A DNA stretch of 64,000 nucleotides, from positions 1,736,001 to 1,800,000 of the forward strand of contig NZ_CP045484.1 in assembly GCF_009729055.1 (NCBI RefSeq), given 5' to 3'. Each line of letters starts with the position of its first letter. Position 1 is the first letter of the stretch. A program made the translations under genes and the position numbers. Positions 27,744 to 37,723 of the stretch are shown here, piece by piece. Source of the DNA: Sulfurisphaera ohwakuensis. GTDB taxonomy: Archaea > Thermoproteota > Thermoprotei_A > Sulfolobales > Sulfolobaceae. The notes below the pieces were generated by a model. The model saw only the letters and a list, made by a program, of their open reading frames with translations. It made no database searches and was not told where the DNA came from.

Positions 27744-30104
27744 TCATAGATCTAAATTCTTTACTCTATTGTATACCTTTATATACTCCTTTGCGATTTC
27801 TACAGATCTAGCTATTTCTTTAGTCTTTATCCTATCAAGAAATTCAATAGTCTCCTCAGGCTTATTAACACCACACATAATCATAGGCCCTCTTATAATG
27901 TAAAATAACCCCCACATCCCAGCAACAGTCATTACAAACTGCTTTATCATGTCGAAATTACCTTGTAAAAAGTTACATAACTCCTCTCTAACATACGGGT
28001 TGTTTGAAAGCGAATTTATAACATGTGGTGCCTCTTGATACTTTATAGTCCTATTAAGTACTAACATTGCAAGTTTCTCCACAATTGACTTATCCCTAAT
28101 ATTAGTTATAGCGTCTATCATTCTTAGCTTCTCTTCATCAGAATTAAAAGACTTATATTTATCCAACAACCCGTTAAAATCGGACGTGGAAATAGCATAA
28201 GCTATTGCAACAGCCCCCTTTATATTACTGTCTAGCTGTTCATAGTACTGGAATAGGTTAGAGAGACCTAACGCAAAATCATAATCTATAATAGCCAGAG
28301 ACCTAATTATACTGGAATAAGCCATTTTACTCAGATCGTCTTTTGTATTCCTATATATCTTTAGCTGGTTTAACAGAAAGTCCCTAGCTATCGAATAATA
28401 TTTATCCTTATTTATATAATATAGTGTCGTAAGCTCGAAAGCAATCTCTCTAGATAAGAAAGAGTTTCGCGTATTATTGAATCTCTTAATGAGAGTTAAA
28501 TAAGTCTTTATTGATTCCAATCCAGCCAATAGGAAGTTCCAGTAATCATTAACTAACCCCAACTCTTCATAACTGTCAAGTGTAGATGAAAATGAGAGTT
28601 CAAAGGGTTTGTATAAGACCCTATAAAATCCGGTTCTATTCAAATTAACCTTAATTGAGTTCACGGCATTATCAAAATTCAACTTAGCACTTTCTTTGTC
28701 AAGTAACAAAGTCTGTCTTTTTCCGTTAACCTCAAAGGTTAAAGGCACTTTATAAATAGTACTATCATTGAAGTTCAATAACGTGAATCTATGTTGAAAG
28801 AACTCCACAGAATTACCTTCAACATTGACCGTAATTACAGGATATCCGGGTTTCGTTATCCATTCAGCCATTATTGGCGAAATGTCCGAGCCATATGCTT
28901 CTGAAATAGAATTCCACAGATCACTTCCAGAAGCATTTGAGAACTTAAACTTATTTAGATAATTAACTACACCCCTTCTGAAAACTTCCTCACCTACATA
29001 AGCTTCGATCATCCTCAAAATACTCGCACCTTTACCGTAACTGATGTTATCGAACATTTCCTCAATCTCATGCGGATCTTTAACATGTGCCTCAATTGGA
29101 TGAGTATTAAATAGAGAATCTTCAGTTAATGCGCTCAAGGTTTCTTCATATATAAAATGCCCTTCGCTTTCCCATTGAGGAAATATCTCCTTTAAACTCT
29201 TATAAGCCATTAATGTGGCAAAACTTTCGTTAAGCCATAGGTCGTCCCACCACTTTAGTGTAACCAGATCGCCAAACCATTGGTGGGCTAATTCATGAGC
29301 TATGACAGCGCTAACACTTAACTTCTGAGAAACAGATGAAGACTCATCAGCCAGTAAAGCACTCTCCCTAAAAGTAATAGCACCCCAGTTCTCCATAGCA
29401 CCTGCAGCAAATTCTGGGATTTCTATTAGGTGCAGCTTTGGTAACTGGTAAGGAATTTCGAAATATTTTTCGTAGTAATCAATAACCTTCCTAGCAACTT
29501 CAATTGCAAAAATTCCCCGTTTAGATTTTCCAGGTGTTGATGCCACTATTATTTTAGGCCTTTTATTCTCATCACTGATCTCTTCAAAATCCCCAATACC
29601 TAAGTATAGTAAATATGTTGACATCCTGGGAGTCTCATCAAATTCATAAACTATCTTTTCACCATCATCTCTAATGCTGATAATTGGCATGTTAGAAATG
29701 ACCTTTTGACCCCTATTAACCCTAACAGATAACTTAAAAACAGCTTTCATATCTGGAGAGTCAAAACATGGGATGAACTTTCTAGCGTATATTGGTTCAA
29801 ACTGAGTAGTTATTAAGTATTTTCCGTTATATGGAGCAACATATATGCCTAATATTGATTTATCGTCCGCCTTTCCACTAAACCTTATCTCCAGCTCTTC
29901 ATTAACTTTAGAGTAGACTATAAGCTTCTCGTTTTTGGTTTCGTACTTTACTTGCCTACCATCGGCTTTTACTTCTTTTATTTCAAGTCCAACACTGTCT
30001 AATTCGACTATTTCACCATCACTATTCATTTTTATTTTTTCTATTCCATCGTAACTGTACTCATTAAAATCTAAGAATATCTCATATCTTTCAACATTTA
30101 CCAT
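27744..30104 (-). CDS. M1 family zinc aminopeptidase (tricorn-interacting factor F2/F3-like)
   Basis: Intact 786-residue metallopeptidase. The substrate N-terminus anchor is G-A-M-E-N at 235-239. The zinc site is H-E-L-A-H with His270, Glu271 and His274, plus Glu293 in N-E-S-F-A. Domain order is the usual one: beta saddle (1-170), thermolysin-like domain (170-390), short beta domain (400-480) and helical C-terminal domain. The cytosolic enzyme trims N-terminal residues from peptides released by the proteasome or other proteases. Its start at 30104 leaves a short leader. It lies next to a broken acylaminoacyl peptidase, another peptide-degrading gene. Confidence 0.93.
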   Translation of the reverse strand: MVNVERYEIFLDFNEYSYDGIEKIKMNSDGEIVELDSVGLEIKEVKADGRQVKYETKNEKLIVYSKVNEELEIRFSGKADDKSILGIYVAPYNGKYLITTQFEPIYARKFIPCFDSPDMKAVFKLSVRVNRGQKVISNMPIISIRDDGEKIVYEFDETPRMSTYLLYLGIGDFEEISDENKRPKIIVASTPGKSKRGIFAIEVARKVIDYYEKYFEIPYQLPKLHLIEIPEFAAGAMENWGAITFRESALLADESSSVSQKLSVSAVIAHELAHQWFGDLVTLKWWDDLWLNESFATLMAYKSLKEIFPQWESEGHFIYEETLSALTEDSLFNTHPIEAHVKDPHEIEEMFDNISYGKGASILRMIEAYVGEEVFRRGVVNYLNKFKFSNASGSDLWNSISEAYGSDISPIMAEWITKPGYPVITVNVEGNSVEFFQHRFTLLNFNDSTIYKVPLTFEVNGKRQTLLLDKESAKLNFDNAVNSIKVNLNRTGFYRVLYKPFELSFSSTLDSYEELGLVNDYWNFLLAGLESIKTYLTLIKRFNNTRNSFLSREIAFELTTLYYINKDKYYSIARDFLLNQLKIYRNTKDDLSKMAYSSIIRSLAIIDYDFALGLSNLFQYYEQLDSNIKGAVAIAYAISTSDFNGLLDKYKSFNSDEEKLRMIDAITNIRDKSIVEKLAMLVLNRTIKYQEAPHVINSLSNNPYVREELCNFLQGNFDMIKQFVMTVAGMWGLFYIIRGPMIMCGVNKPEETIEFLDRIKTKEIARSVEIAKEYIKVYNRVKNLDL

Positions 30105-30221
30105 ATAGATAAAGTTAAGTAATAAAATAAAAAATTATCCTATGAAATGCTTCGTAGATTTTCCCTGGATTTATCCATGGCATAACTTTTTAATTCCTCT
30201 CATGGTTGCAAACCAAGAATC

Positions 30222-30603
30222 GGAAACTGTTCTTAAACAGTCATCAATCTCAAAAAATTTGTGAAAATATTGTAGTAGAATAAAAATTATATTTCCTAGT
30301 GCAAGTACTGAAAAAATAGAAAGATGAAGGCTAAATATTATTTTAGAAAACACTTATGTGTGAAGATTACAGTGTTTTTCTACGGTTACCTAACAATCAA
30401 AGGTCCTTTACCCAGACTGTGAAGTCTTTATATATAAATAACCTTATAACCTTTGCGTACACCTAGGTTATTAATTCTCAAAAATTCTCCAGAGTGATGA
30501 CATCTTTAAATTAGCTTATTTAAAGATTACCAAACACATTAGTGTTACCTAGTATAATATTACAAGAAGTCCCTTGAACTTCATAACCGTTTAAGAATAC
30601 CCA
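30222..30603 (+). repeat. MITE derived from the IS1-type element, diverged copy
   Basis: The left end GGAAACTGTTCTTAAACAGTC and the right end (CTTCATAACCGTTTAAG) are diverged forms of the IS1-type terminal repeat found at 39627 and 40779. Inside, the left part retains GAAAACACTTATGTGTG and the right part retains AGTATAATATTACAAG, as in the full element. The transposase is absent. Length is about 380 bases, no coding capacity. Confidence 0.6.
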
Positions 30604-30749
30604 ATCTGGGAAAATTGAAGGACCCAGTAAAACAACTCTTCCTTAGAGCTATCGTCTTTAGTTCTATTATTGATGGTAAGTTGATAACGAAATTAAAGAG
30701 AAAATAATTCCTTTTGAAGGCCATAATATATTACACTAATTTCAGTATA

Positions 30750-31832
30750 TTATTTTCTTAAATAAAAAGATAAAATAGGATCTATTATCTTATATTCGTC
30801 ATTTACCTTATCTACAAGCCCTCTATTTTTTAATGCCTTTAACACTCTATATATATTTGATACTTTGATTTCACTTAACTTATTACCCTTTGCCAAACCC
30901 TTCAATACCTTAATTTCATTCTTTGTAAGACCTTCCAGATCTTTTTTCAATTCTATCTCTACATTAGGATCTTCTAGGATAGCTTCAATGCTGCATTCTC
31001 TCTCAAATACTAATCCGGCTAAGTTTAACCATGCAGGAATGCCTTCAGTTATTTCATATACTTTCTCATAATATTCTTTACATTTTCCCTTTAGTCCTTC
31101 ATTTAAAAATCTTATTGATGTTTCTTTATCAAAAGGCTTAAGTCTTTCTATTTTGAAATAGTTATAAAACGGCTCTTTAGTCTCAGTTATCATTTCCTCT
31201 ATTAAGCCAGTTTCCGACCCAGAAACTATTATCTCCACGTTTCTACTCTCCTGTAATCTTTTCCTAGTTATCTCCAGGATTTTTGGAAAAGGTTGTTTTA
31301 AAGCCCTAATCTTTTGAAACTCATCTATCATAAGCACAACATTCTTACCGGTATCTTCGGCTATTCTTTGAGGTAAGAGTAACACATCATCTAAGATTTC
31401 ACTAGGTTTTAATTTATTTTCTTTAAATAGGGAATAGCGCTCAATATACAACTCTAAGTTAGGCATTCTAACGCTTAAACTTTTTATTGAACCCAGAAAC
31501 TGATTTAACGACGCGACTAGAGATGATATAGTATTTTTAGTCCTCATTTTAAGTGACTTAGATAATGCGTCCAACACTAACTTGCTGGTAAGCTCGTCAG
31601 CAAACTCTTCTATTGTTGTTATTCCTTCCAAGCTTATCTTTGCTACTATATACTCATTGCCTAATTTAATTTTGATGTAATTTAGGAGTGAAGATTTACC
31701 CATCCTCCTAGGTGCTAATATTGCTACGGGCTGTCTTCTATTTATATAACTAAGTAAAATATTAATATAGTCTTCCCTATCAAAGAACTCATCCTCTTCT
31801 GTTAACTCTCTACCAAATATAAACTTAACCAT
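30750..31832 (-). CDS. Archaeal ATPase (ATPase_2 type) with C-terminal winged helix
   Basis: Intact 360-residue protein. It starts with I-F-G-R-E-L-T and then F-F-D-R-E-D-Y. Walker A is A-P-R-R-M-G-K-S-S near 40-48. Walker B is V-V-L-M-I-D-E-F-Q near 165-173 and the sensor is V-S-G-S-E-T-G near 203. The lid domain contains L-K-P-F-D-K-E-T near 230. The last 80 residues form a winged helix ending with the usual I-D-P-I-L-S-F-Y-L. The role is uncertain: these STAND-like P-loop proteins are common in archaeal accessory DNA. The gene starts inside a large inverted repeat, suggesting autoregulation by its own winged helix. Confidence 0.88.
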   Translation of the reverse strand: MVKFIFGRELTEEDEFFDREDYINILLSYINRRQPVAILAPRRMGKSSLLNYIKIKLGNEYIVAKISLEGITTIEEFADELTSKLVLDALSKSLKMRTKNTISSLVASLNQFLGSIKSLSVRMPNLELYIERYSLFKENKLKPSEILDDVLLLPQRIAEDTGKNVVLMIDEFQKIRALKQPFPKILEITRKRLQESRNVEIIVSGSETGLIEEMITETKEPFYNYFKIERLKPFDKETSIRFLNEGLKGKCKEYYEKVYEITEGIPAWLNLAGLVFERECSIEAILEDPNVEIELKKDLEGLTKNEIKVLKGLAKGNKLSEIKVSNIYRVLKALKNRGLVDKVNDEYKIIDPILSFYLRK

Positions 31833-31860
31833 ACGGTACCGATATTATATCGGTACCGTA
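31832..31860 (-). promoter_or_regulatory. 29-base inverted repeat touching the ATPase start codon
   Basis: TACGGTACCGATA at 31832-31844 and its exact complement TATCGGTACCGTA at 31848-31860 are separated by three bases. The first base belongs to the ATG of the ATPase gene. Each arm is itself centred on GGTACC, the core of the palindrome at 16695-16720 before the related dead ATPase gene. Confidence 0.6.
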
Positions 31861-31941
31861 GTTTAAATTATTTACTACCTTTAGTACATATCTTACTTAG
31901 GTCTCTCACTTTTCCTGAATCTTTTAAAATTTTCCTTATAA

Positions 31942-32258
31942 GGACTGTTCTTAAACAGTCGTCAAATTCAATGCTGTTTGTAAAAAATGGTATTTATAAA
32001 AATAGTTCTTCCTAATGTGATTCACTGAAAAGAGCTAAAAGTGTAAAGAGCAAAAATTGTTTTTTAAACATTTGTGTGTAAAGACTGTGATGTCCTTGTA
32101 AGTAGCCCAACAAATACAAGTTATTTATCCTTGCATCTTCTCGAGAAAGATAACATCATTAAGTGGGGTTTATTTAAAGATGATTAGACATATTAGTAAT
32201 AATTTGATATAATATTACAAATGTTTTGGAAATTTCATGACTATATGAGAACAGTTAT
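31942..32258 (+). repeat. MITE derived from the IS1-type element
   Basis: About 317 bases. Starts GGACTGTTCTTAAACAGTC. The first 130 bases follow the left end of the IS1-type element at 39627 (for example GAGCAAAAATTGTTTT near 32049) and the last 60 follow its right end (TGATATAATATTACAAAT, then AAATTTCATGACT). The transposase has been deleted, leaving a non-autonomous element that the full IS could have moved. Confidence 0.7.
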
Positions 32259-32289
32259 ATCTCCCTTCTCTAAAAGCTGCTCAGCCTCT

Positions 32290-32655
32290 TTAATCCAATC
32301 TCTTAATTACTGAGGCTAGGTTGACAATGTCTCTCACGTATTTTACAACGTCTTTTATTGAATTAGGGCTTAAATTTGTAGTTGTTAAGCTTACAGAGGC
32401 TGACCAATCAATGATAATCCTTTCACCGTATATTTTTGCCAACTCGTTTACAGCTTTATTTAGTGTTTCCAAATCCCAACCACCTTTAGCCTTAGCCTCA
32501 TTTAAAGTACTAATCTTATTTTCTACAGCCAGAATCTTTATTGCCTCCTCTACTGCTTTATAGTATTTTTCTGAAGCTTGCACAATATCTCCTTTCTCTA
32601 AAAGCTCATCAGCCTCTTGTAGATAAGTCTCAGCAGATGTTAATGATCTTAACAT
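32290..32655 (-). CDS. PaREP1 family protein
   Basis: The 121-residue all-helical protein carries the family pattern L-Q-E-A-D-E-L-L-E-K-G-D-I-V-Q-A-S-E-K-Y near 12-31, and E-A-I-K-I-L-A near 37. The G-G-W-D...L-N-K-A-V-N-E-L block near 57-71 corresponds to the W-Y-T-Y block in the other copies. It is shorter than the 154-residue copy because the N-terminal extension is missing. PaREP1 proteins are predicted HEPN-like; no R-x4-6-H RNase motif is visible here. Partner unknown. Confidence 0.75.
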   Translation of the reverse strand: MLRSLTSAETYLQEADELLEKGDIVQASEKYYKAVEEAIKILAVENKISTLNEAKAKGGWDLETLNKAVNELAKIYGERIIIDWSASVSLTTTNLSPNSIKDVVKYVRDIVNLASVIKRLD

Positions 32656-32914
32656 ATATTACTCTTTCATAAGGTACTATAAAAATATTTTATACTATAC
32701 GATATTGAAAATCTGAAAAAATGGGAAAATGAGATAAAACTCTTTGATAGCATATTATTAGTATCAATTTATTAAATGATTTTTCTATTAAAGAGTAAAG
32801 TATTAAAAAGTAATATATAAAAAACACAGAAATAACTTAATGAAAGCAGTATGATTACATAGATATTAATCAAGATGAAATAAAGAGAAAAAAGTAAAAA
32901 GTATTAAGCTTCAT
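32656..32914. other. Spacer, nothing recognised
   Basis: AT-rich gap of about 260 bases that must contain the PaREP1 promoter on its left side. No repeat seen. Confidence 0.3.
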
Positions 32915-34195
32915 TCATCTTTTCCTAACTAAAACTGCTGATAACCCAACTACAACCACTATTACTACCGCACCTATTATGATATATGTAATAGGTAGGT
33001 TTGTAGATATTTCAGTAGAATTATTCATTGAAGTTTGTGTCATTTGTGTAGATATAACTGGTTTAGTACTAATAATACTGATAGACCCAGATAAAGAATT
33101 CGTTACGTATATATATCCGTTAGAGGGATCATAAACAATACCTGACGGACAATCTCCAACTGTTATATTCGCTATTACTTGATTTCTTGAAGGGTTAATA
33201 ACTGAGACCATGTTAGATTTAGTATCTGTAACGTATATGTATCCATTACTAGGATCATAAACAATATCTGACGGGCCTTGTCCAATGGATATATTAGCTA
33301 TTACGGTGTTGCTACTAGAGTTAATTACAGAAATTGTATTAGACTTAAAATCTGTAACGTATATGTATCCGTTAGAAGGATCATAAACCATACTCAATGG
33401 ATCTTGTCCTACAGATATATTAGCTATTACTTTGTTCGTAGAGGTATTAATGACAAAAACTGAGTTAGACCTAGGGTTTGCAACGTATATATATCCATTA
33501 CTAGGATCATATAAAATACCTGATGGAATTACAATATCATGAGGGATTCTTCCGAGTTTTATTCCATGAATTATTTCGTTTGTAGAGGAATTAATAACAA
33601 ATACTGGAAATAAGATAGAACTACTTGTGATATATATATATCCGTTAGAAGGATCATAAACCATATTATCCGGTACTGTTAAGGGAGAAAGTAATGCATT
33701 AGTTATATTCATTATTACTTGGTTAGTAGAAGGGTTAATAACAAATAGGCTTACTAGACTTCTGACGTATATGTATCCGTTAGAAGGATCATATAATAGA
33801 CTCCATGGATGCCCTTTAATTGTTATATTAGCTATAACATGATTTGTAGTAGAATTAATTACAGATACTGTATCAGACCCAGAATCTGCAACATATATGT
33901 ATCCGTTACTAGGATCATAAATAATACCAAGTGGGCCAAGATCACTCTTAGGGCTTATTACATTACCTTGTAGTAGTGTGTTATTGTACAATATTAAAGT
34001 GTATTTCACATAACCTACGTTGGTATTTGTATTAACATATGCAACTATTATTGAGCTTAGGTTAGGTAAAATTGTTAAAAACATTAGTATTAGCAATATC
34101 TCAATTATTACCCTCCTTACATTACTATTGACCATAACAAAAAATGAATGAAACTCTCTAATATTTTTTTCCATAATAAAAAAGTCATAGAACAT
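32915..34195 (-). CDS. Surface-anchored YVTN-type beta-propeller protein
   Basis: The 426-residue protein contains about seven repeats of 40-45 residues with the core Y-D-P-S-N-G-Y-I-Y-V-T followed by V-S-V-I-N and V-I-A-N-I. This is the YVTN/LVIVP propeller pattern known from archaeal surface-layer-type proteins. A signal peptide lies near residues 27-48 and a C-terminal membrane anchor near 400-422 ends in R-K-R. Met21 (codon at 34135) gives a more typical signal peptide than Met1, so the true start may be there. It is probably displayed on the cell surface, with a binding or adhesion role. The repeats are near-identical at DNA level, so length variation by recombination is possible. Confidence 0.85.
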   Translation of the reverse strand: MFYDFFIMEKNIREFHSFFVMVNSNVRRVIIEILLILMFLTILPNLSSIIVAYVNTNTNVGYVKYTLILYNNTLLQGNVISPKSDLGPLGIIYDPSNGYIYVADSGSDTVSVINSTTNHVIANITIKGHPWSLLYDPSNGYIYVRSLVSLFVINPSTNQVIMNITNALLSPLTVPDNMVYDPSNGYIYITSSSILFPVFVINSSTNEIIHGIKLGRIPHDIVIPSGILYDPSNGYIYVANPRSNSVFVINTSTNKVIANISVGQDPLSMVYDPSNGYIYVTDFKSNTISVINSSSNTVIANISIGQGPSDIVYDPSNGYIYVTDTKSNMVSVINPSRNQVIANITVGDCPSGIVYDPSNGYIYVTNSLSGSISIISTKPVISTQMTQTSMNNSTEISTNLPITYIIIGAVVIVVVVGLSAVLVRKR

Positions 34196-34626
34196 TTTGA
34201 CATTATTTTATCTTAGATTTTGAAGTGCAAAATCCTCTCCTTATTATGTTATATAATTTCAAGATCTAGTTTTAAGTCCTATTATTACACTTTACAGACA
34301 TTTTAAAGGTAGGATTTTCCATGGAAAAGGTTTTTATATAATTTGAAAAAACGTTTTTCCCTCTAAGGTGTAACAATAAGTATAGCCTTTTCGAAATAAT
34401 TTTGAAGAGTAAAAAGCTTACTTAAGATGTTGGATAGTAGGAGCAACTGTATATTCCCTATAAACACAATTTCGCATTTGCATCAATACGAATATATAGT
34501 TAATATGGGTAAAAATCTTCTCTGAGTTGTTTATATTCTTTAGAACGAATCTATGATCAGAGCTGATTTACTCAAGTCCTATTATATAAAAATTTAATAT
34601 ATTTAATTTTCTTAATAAATGATTAT
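34196..34626. other. Divergent intergenic region, nothing specific
   Basis: About 430 bases between divergently oriented genes. A TATA-like TTTTTATATAATTTG lies at 34330-34345 and another, ATATAAAAATTTAATATA, near 34584-34600. The second is close to the start at 34627 and is the better promoter candidate for that gene. No repeats. Confidence 0.35.
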
Positions 34627-35494
34627 ATGAAAAGAATAGTATTAGTGATTCTAATAACATCTATAGTGGTTATCGGAATTGTAACAGTCCTAATGATCCA
34701 TATATTCGGTTATGTAACAGTAAATAAAAAGTATGTGATGCCGTTAAAACTACATTTACATAATATTATGATAAATAATGATGTAGGAAATGTTGTAATT
34801 ACTCAGAGTCAGAATCCTAAGCTCATAATCCATATAATTGCAGAGGGATTTTTCTTATCTGGTAATATTTGTACCTTATTATATGGAGAGGTAAACGGTA
34901 CGTTATTAGTAGCACTAAGATTAAATCAACCATATTTAGGCCTGGACACTCTTTATAATTTCACTATATATGTTGGTCTTCCAAGCGTTGTGCTTCACGA
35001 CGTCAATGTTACGATAGATAACGGTAATATAAAGATAGAAAAATATAAACTTCAAGAACGCTGATATTACAGTAAAGAATGGAAATGCCGAAATAGAAAA
35101 TATAAATTCCACGAATATTCACATAAATGGTATAAACGGAAACGTGAGGTTAATAAATACTACTATATCTGTAATTAAACTTAATAATGTAAACGGAAAT
35201 ATTAGAGCTGAAGACGTTTACTTCTTCCACGGTTTAATTGAGACTCTAATCGGAAATATAGAGCTAAAAAATGCCATAGGGAATTACCTTAAAGCCTCTA
35301 CCACAAACGGTAATATTTTCGTGATAGTTAACAAATACTTCAATTTGACTTATTACCTTACTACAAGGAACGGAGATATTGAAATAACAGCCCTACCCTC
35401 TATACGCATAGTTACATATTCTGGTGTGACATATCCTCCACCGGTAATATATGCTTATACAACTAATGGAAATGTAGATGTGAATACGATCTGA
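34627..35494 (+). pseudogene. DUF4097-like adhesin/beta-solenoid protein, frameshifted
   Basis: An N-terminal membrane anchor (residues 3-27) is followed by many short G-N-I/N-G-N-I/D-G-N repeats. These are typical of DUF4097-type beta-solenoid proteins displayed outside the membrane. The frame stops at 35062-35064. One base off, the next frame picks up at once (N-I-N-F-K-N-A-D-I-T-V-K-N-G-N-A-E-I) and runs to 35494. The shift lies at a run of five A near 35038-35042. One lesion in a homopolymer could be real, a sequencing slip or slippage during expression. Confidence 0.65.
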
Positions 35495-36200
35495 ACTGTT
35501 ATGTTATTAGTTTACACGTTGTACCGTTAAAGAGATAGGGTATTCTGTAACCTTAGGTTTTTTATACTTAAAATTTTAAGGAAAACAGAAACCTTATAAA
35601 TTACACATACATGCAAGTAGAATAACTTGTCCTTTAACACATATTCATTAACTAGGGCACGTAAGTATTGATTATGTTACTCTTCACATTTCAACGGCTC
35701 TTGTTTGTATATCTTAATAAGTCCACATTTCTACTACTATAATCACTAATTATTCTAAATTTATTTTCGTAAAATGCTAATTTTTATACTAGAAAATACT
35801 AAAAGTATTAGACTAGATTATACCTTTCTTATTCGCTTAATTTAAAAATCATAGAATTTATTCGCTAGCACAATCTAAGTTATAACTATATTCTTCTACT
35901 TCCTATACTAAACGGACATTCATTAAAGGAGTGTGAACATCAGTTAACCTAAACGGCAGTGGCAGCTACCGCATAAAGATCTTTAGGGATTTGTTCTCTG
36001 ATTCAGTGAACTCACGTTATTTGGATCTCTAAATGTTAATAGGATTAGATAAATTAAAAAATGACTCCTCTCCTTATAGCTGCTAAGATAACTTCAACAA
36101 TTGTGCTAAACATGATTAGAGAACCTTTAAGTTCTTAAAAAGGGTAATTCCCCACTCATCTTAAGAGATAACTTTAATTACCTTAAAGTATACCAACATA

Positions 36201-36273
36201 TTGGAGGGACTCCAACCCCGCAAGGTGGCGAGGGTGCCACCATATTGGGGGCAATGGGGGTTCCTCCTTACTT
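36201..36273. other. GC-rich multi-hairpin stretch
   Basis: In an otherwise AT-rich 1.2 kb spacer, about 73 bases are strongly GC-rich and self-complementary. TTGGAG-GGA-CTCCAA is at 36201-36215, and GGTGGC with GCCACC around a 6-base loop is at 36225-36242. AACCCC near 36214-36219 can pair with GGGGTT near 36257-36262 to enclose them. This could be a small RNA or the folded end of a lost tnpB-type element. The rest of 35495-36371 shows no gene. Confidence 0.4.
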
Positions 36274-36371
36274 TTTCTGCAATCCTCCTTATAAATAATA
36301 TTTATTAATATAATAAGATTCTATTGAATCCAATCTTCACTTAATAATTAACCTGAAATGATCTTTGAATG

Positions 36372-36586
36372 GCATTTATAGGAAAATCCTTGCAGCTTAA
36401 GGGGACCTTGAAAACTTTTTAAAAATTAACCAAACAAAATATCGGATGAATACAAACTCATTACTCCAAGCGTATTATAAAGCACTTCGAGAAGCATTAC
36501 AATTAATCAATTATGTGGCAAATTAAAAACTTTATCGGTAGTACTGAAAGTCTTGTATTACCAAGGAAAAGTAGAATAACTGCTAT
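36372..36586 (+). repeat. Chimeric relic: IS-A left end joined to an IS-B end
   Basis: 36372-36498 follows the left end of IS-A (17877 onward), including the transposase start region, then stops. From about 36503 the sequence switches to the end of IS-B (AATCAATTATGTGG onward, matching 56168-56251) and ends with the IS-B terminal GTAGAATAACTGCTAT. Two different elements are thus fused end to end, probably by insertion of one into the other followed by deletion. Confidence 0.7.
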
Positions 36587-36688
36587 ACTGTATTTTTCTA
36601 CAATTTTATTAAACCACTAATCTTAATTAGCTTGTTTATAGCAAATTATGAAATGGCAACCAACACATTTATGCCGTTGCAAACAGTT

Positions 36689-37558
36689 TCACTTCTTAAC
36701 ACCTTTTACCATAACCTCTCCGAATCCTATTGCCCTAGATTTACCCACTCCTATATAATTAGAATAAGCTAACAACTTCCTAATCCCTTCTCTTAAAGAG
36801 CTGTTCCTCCTAGCTTCTAAAGTAAAGAGTGTCCATCCCACAAACCCCCTTACCTTACTTTTATCATAAATTACCGTAACGGGCTTTAAGTTGTAATCGA
36901 CCTCCTTAAAATAGTAAAGTGCCCTACTGTAACTTATTATTATCTTCTTTTCTTGGTATTTATTCCAATGCCTCTGTATTGAAACCAGAAAGTAAGGTGA
37001 AAAAGGGAATAATAAATACCTATTCTTCTTCCTCTTAAAGTTAGGTCTAGGAGGTTGGATTAGGGTAGGGGTCTTAAACTCAATCTTATAAGCCTTAGAA
37101 TCTTCTATCTCCACCTCTTCAAACACTTTAGTCTCTCCAACTTCAACAGAAGCCTCAGCACTGTAAACCTTAGTATTAAAATAAGGGTTAGATACAATTT
37201 CTTCAAAGAGGTTAATGTCGAGACTAGTCAAATCAAAAAAGTAGTTGATTTGGGGCTTAAGCCTTAATACATTTCTGTCCATCCCCTTAAATATCGATCT
37301 CCCTTCTTCGTCTTTAATAACAGTAACCCTAACTGGCTTCAAAGGCTCACTACTCTCCGAAATTTTCACATAAGAAGGGTAATTGTTCATCACAATCCTG
37401 GAAACTTTAGAGGTAAAAGGCTGTACAATTACTTCATCCTTAAACTTAAGCGAGAACCTAATCCAAAATATCAATTTAATATAAATTAGGTAAAGAGTTA
37501 TATAGCCTTTTTCATAACCACAGCTTAAATTAAACTTTTCAAACTCGTAAACTCGCAT
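36689..37558 (-). CDS. cas6: Orphan Cas6-like CRISPR RNA endoribonuclease
   Basis: The 289-residue protein ends with the glycine-rich loop I-G-V-G-K-S-R-A-I-G-F-G-E-V near residues 268-281. This is the defining C-terminal Cas6 motif (G-x-G-x-x-R-x-x-G-F-G). The layout fits two RAMP/ferredoxin-like halves, and R-G-F-V-G-W-T-L-F near 237-245 fits the strand before the loop. Cas6 cuts precursor CRISPR RNA in the repeats. No other cas gene or CRISPR array is in this window, so it either works in trans on arrays elsewhere or has another role. The catalytic histidine is not obvious; His198 in Q-R-H-W-N-K-Y is one candidate. Confidence 0.75.
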   Translation of the reverse strand: MRVYEFEKFNLSCGYEKGYITLYLIYIKLIFWIRFSLKFKDEVIVQPFTSKVSRIVMNNYPSYVKISESSEPLKPVRVTVIKDEEGRSIFKGMDRNVLRLKPQINYFFDLTSLDINLFEEIVSNPYFNTKVYSAEASVEVGETKVFEEVEIEDSKAYKIEFKTPTLIQPPRPNFKRKKNRYLLFPFSPYFLVSIQRHWNKYQEKKIIISYSRALYYFKEVDYNLKPVTVIYDKSKVRGFVGWTLFTLEARRNSSLREGIRKLLAYSNYIGVGKSRAIGFGEVMVKGVKK

Positions 37559-37723
37559 ATGAAGCTCTTAAAACTCTCAGAGTGCGAAGGTCATTTGATG
37601 AAAAACAATGCTTATCACTTTACTTTTCATAAAATAAAACTACATATAAAAAAGCATAGGTGATTGTGTTCTAGTTTAAGGAAAATGTTAAAGCTTTTAT
37701 TACTCCATTATTAAGTTTCATTT

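Noticed and set aside
30171-30353. 60-residue open frame on the minus strand
   Set aside because: It lies inside the MITE at 30222-30603, and its translation has no family features.
33080-33920. Repeated ATATATATCCGTTAGAAGGA-like blocks
   Set aside because: They encode the repeated Y-D-P-S-N-G-Y-I-Y motif of the YVTN propeller gene and are not an intergenic repeat array.
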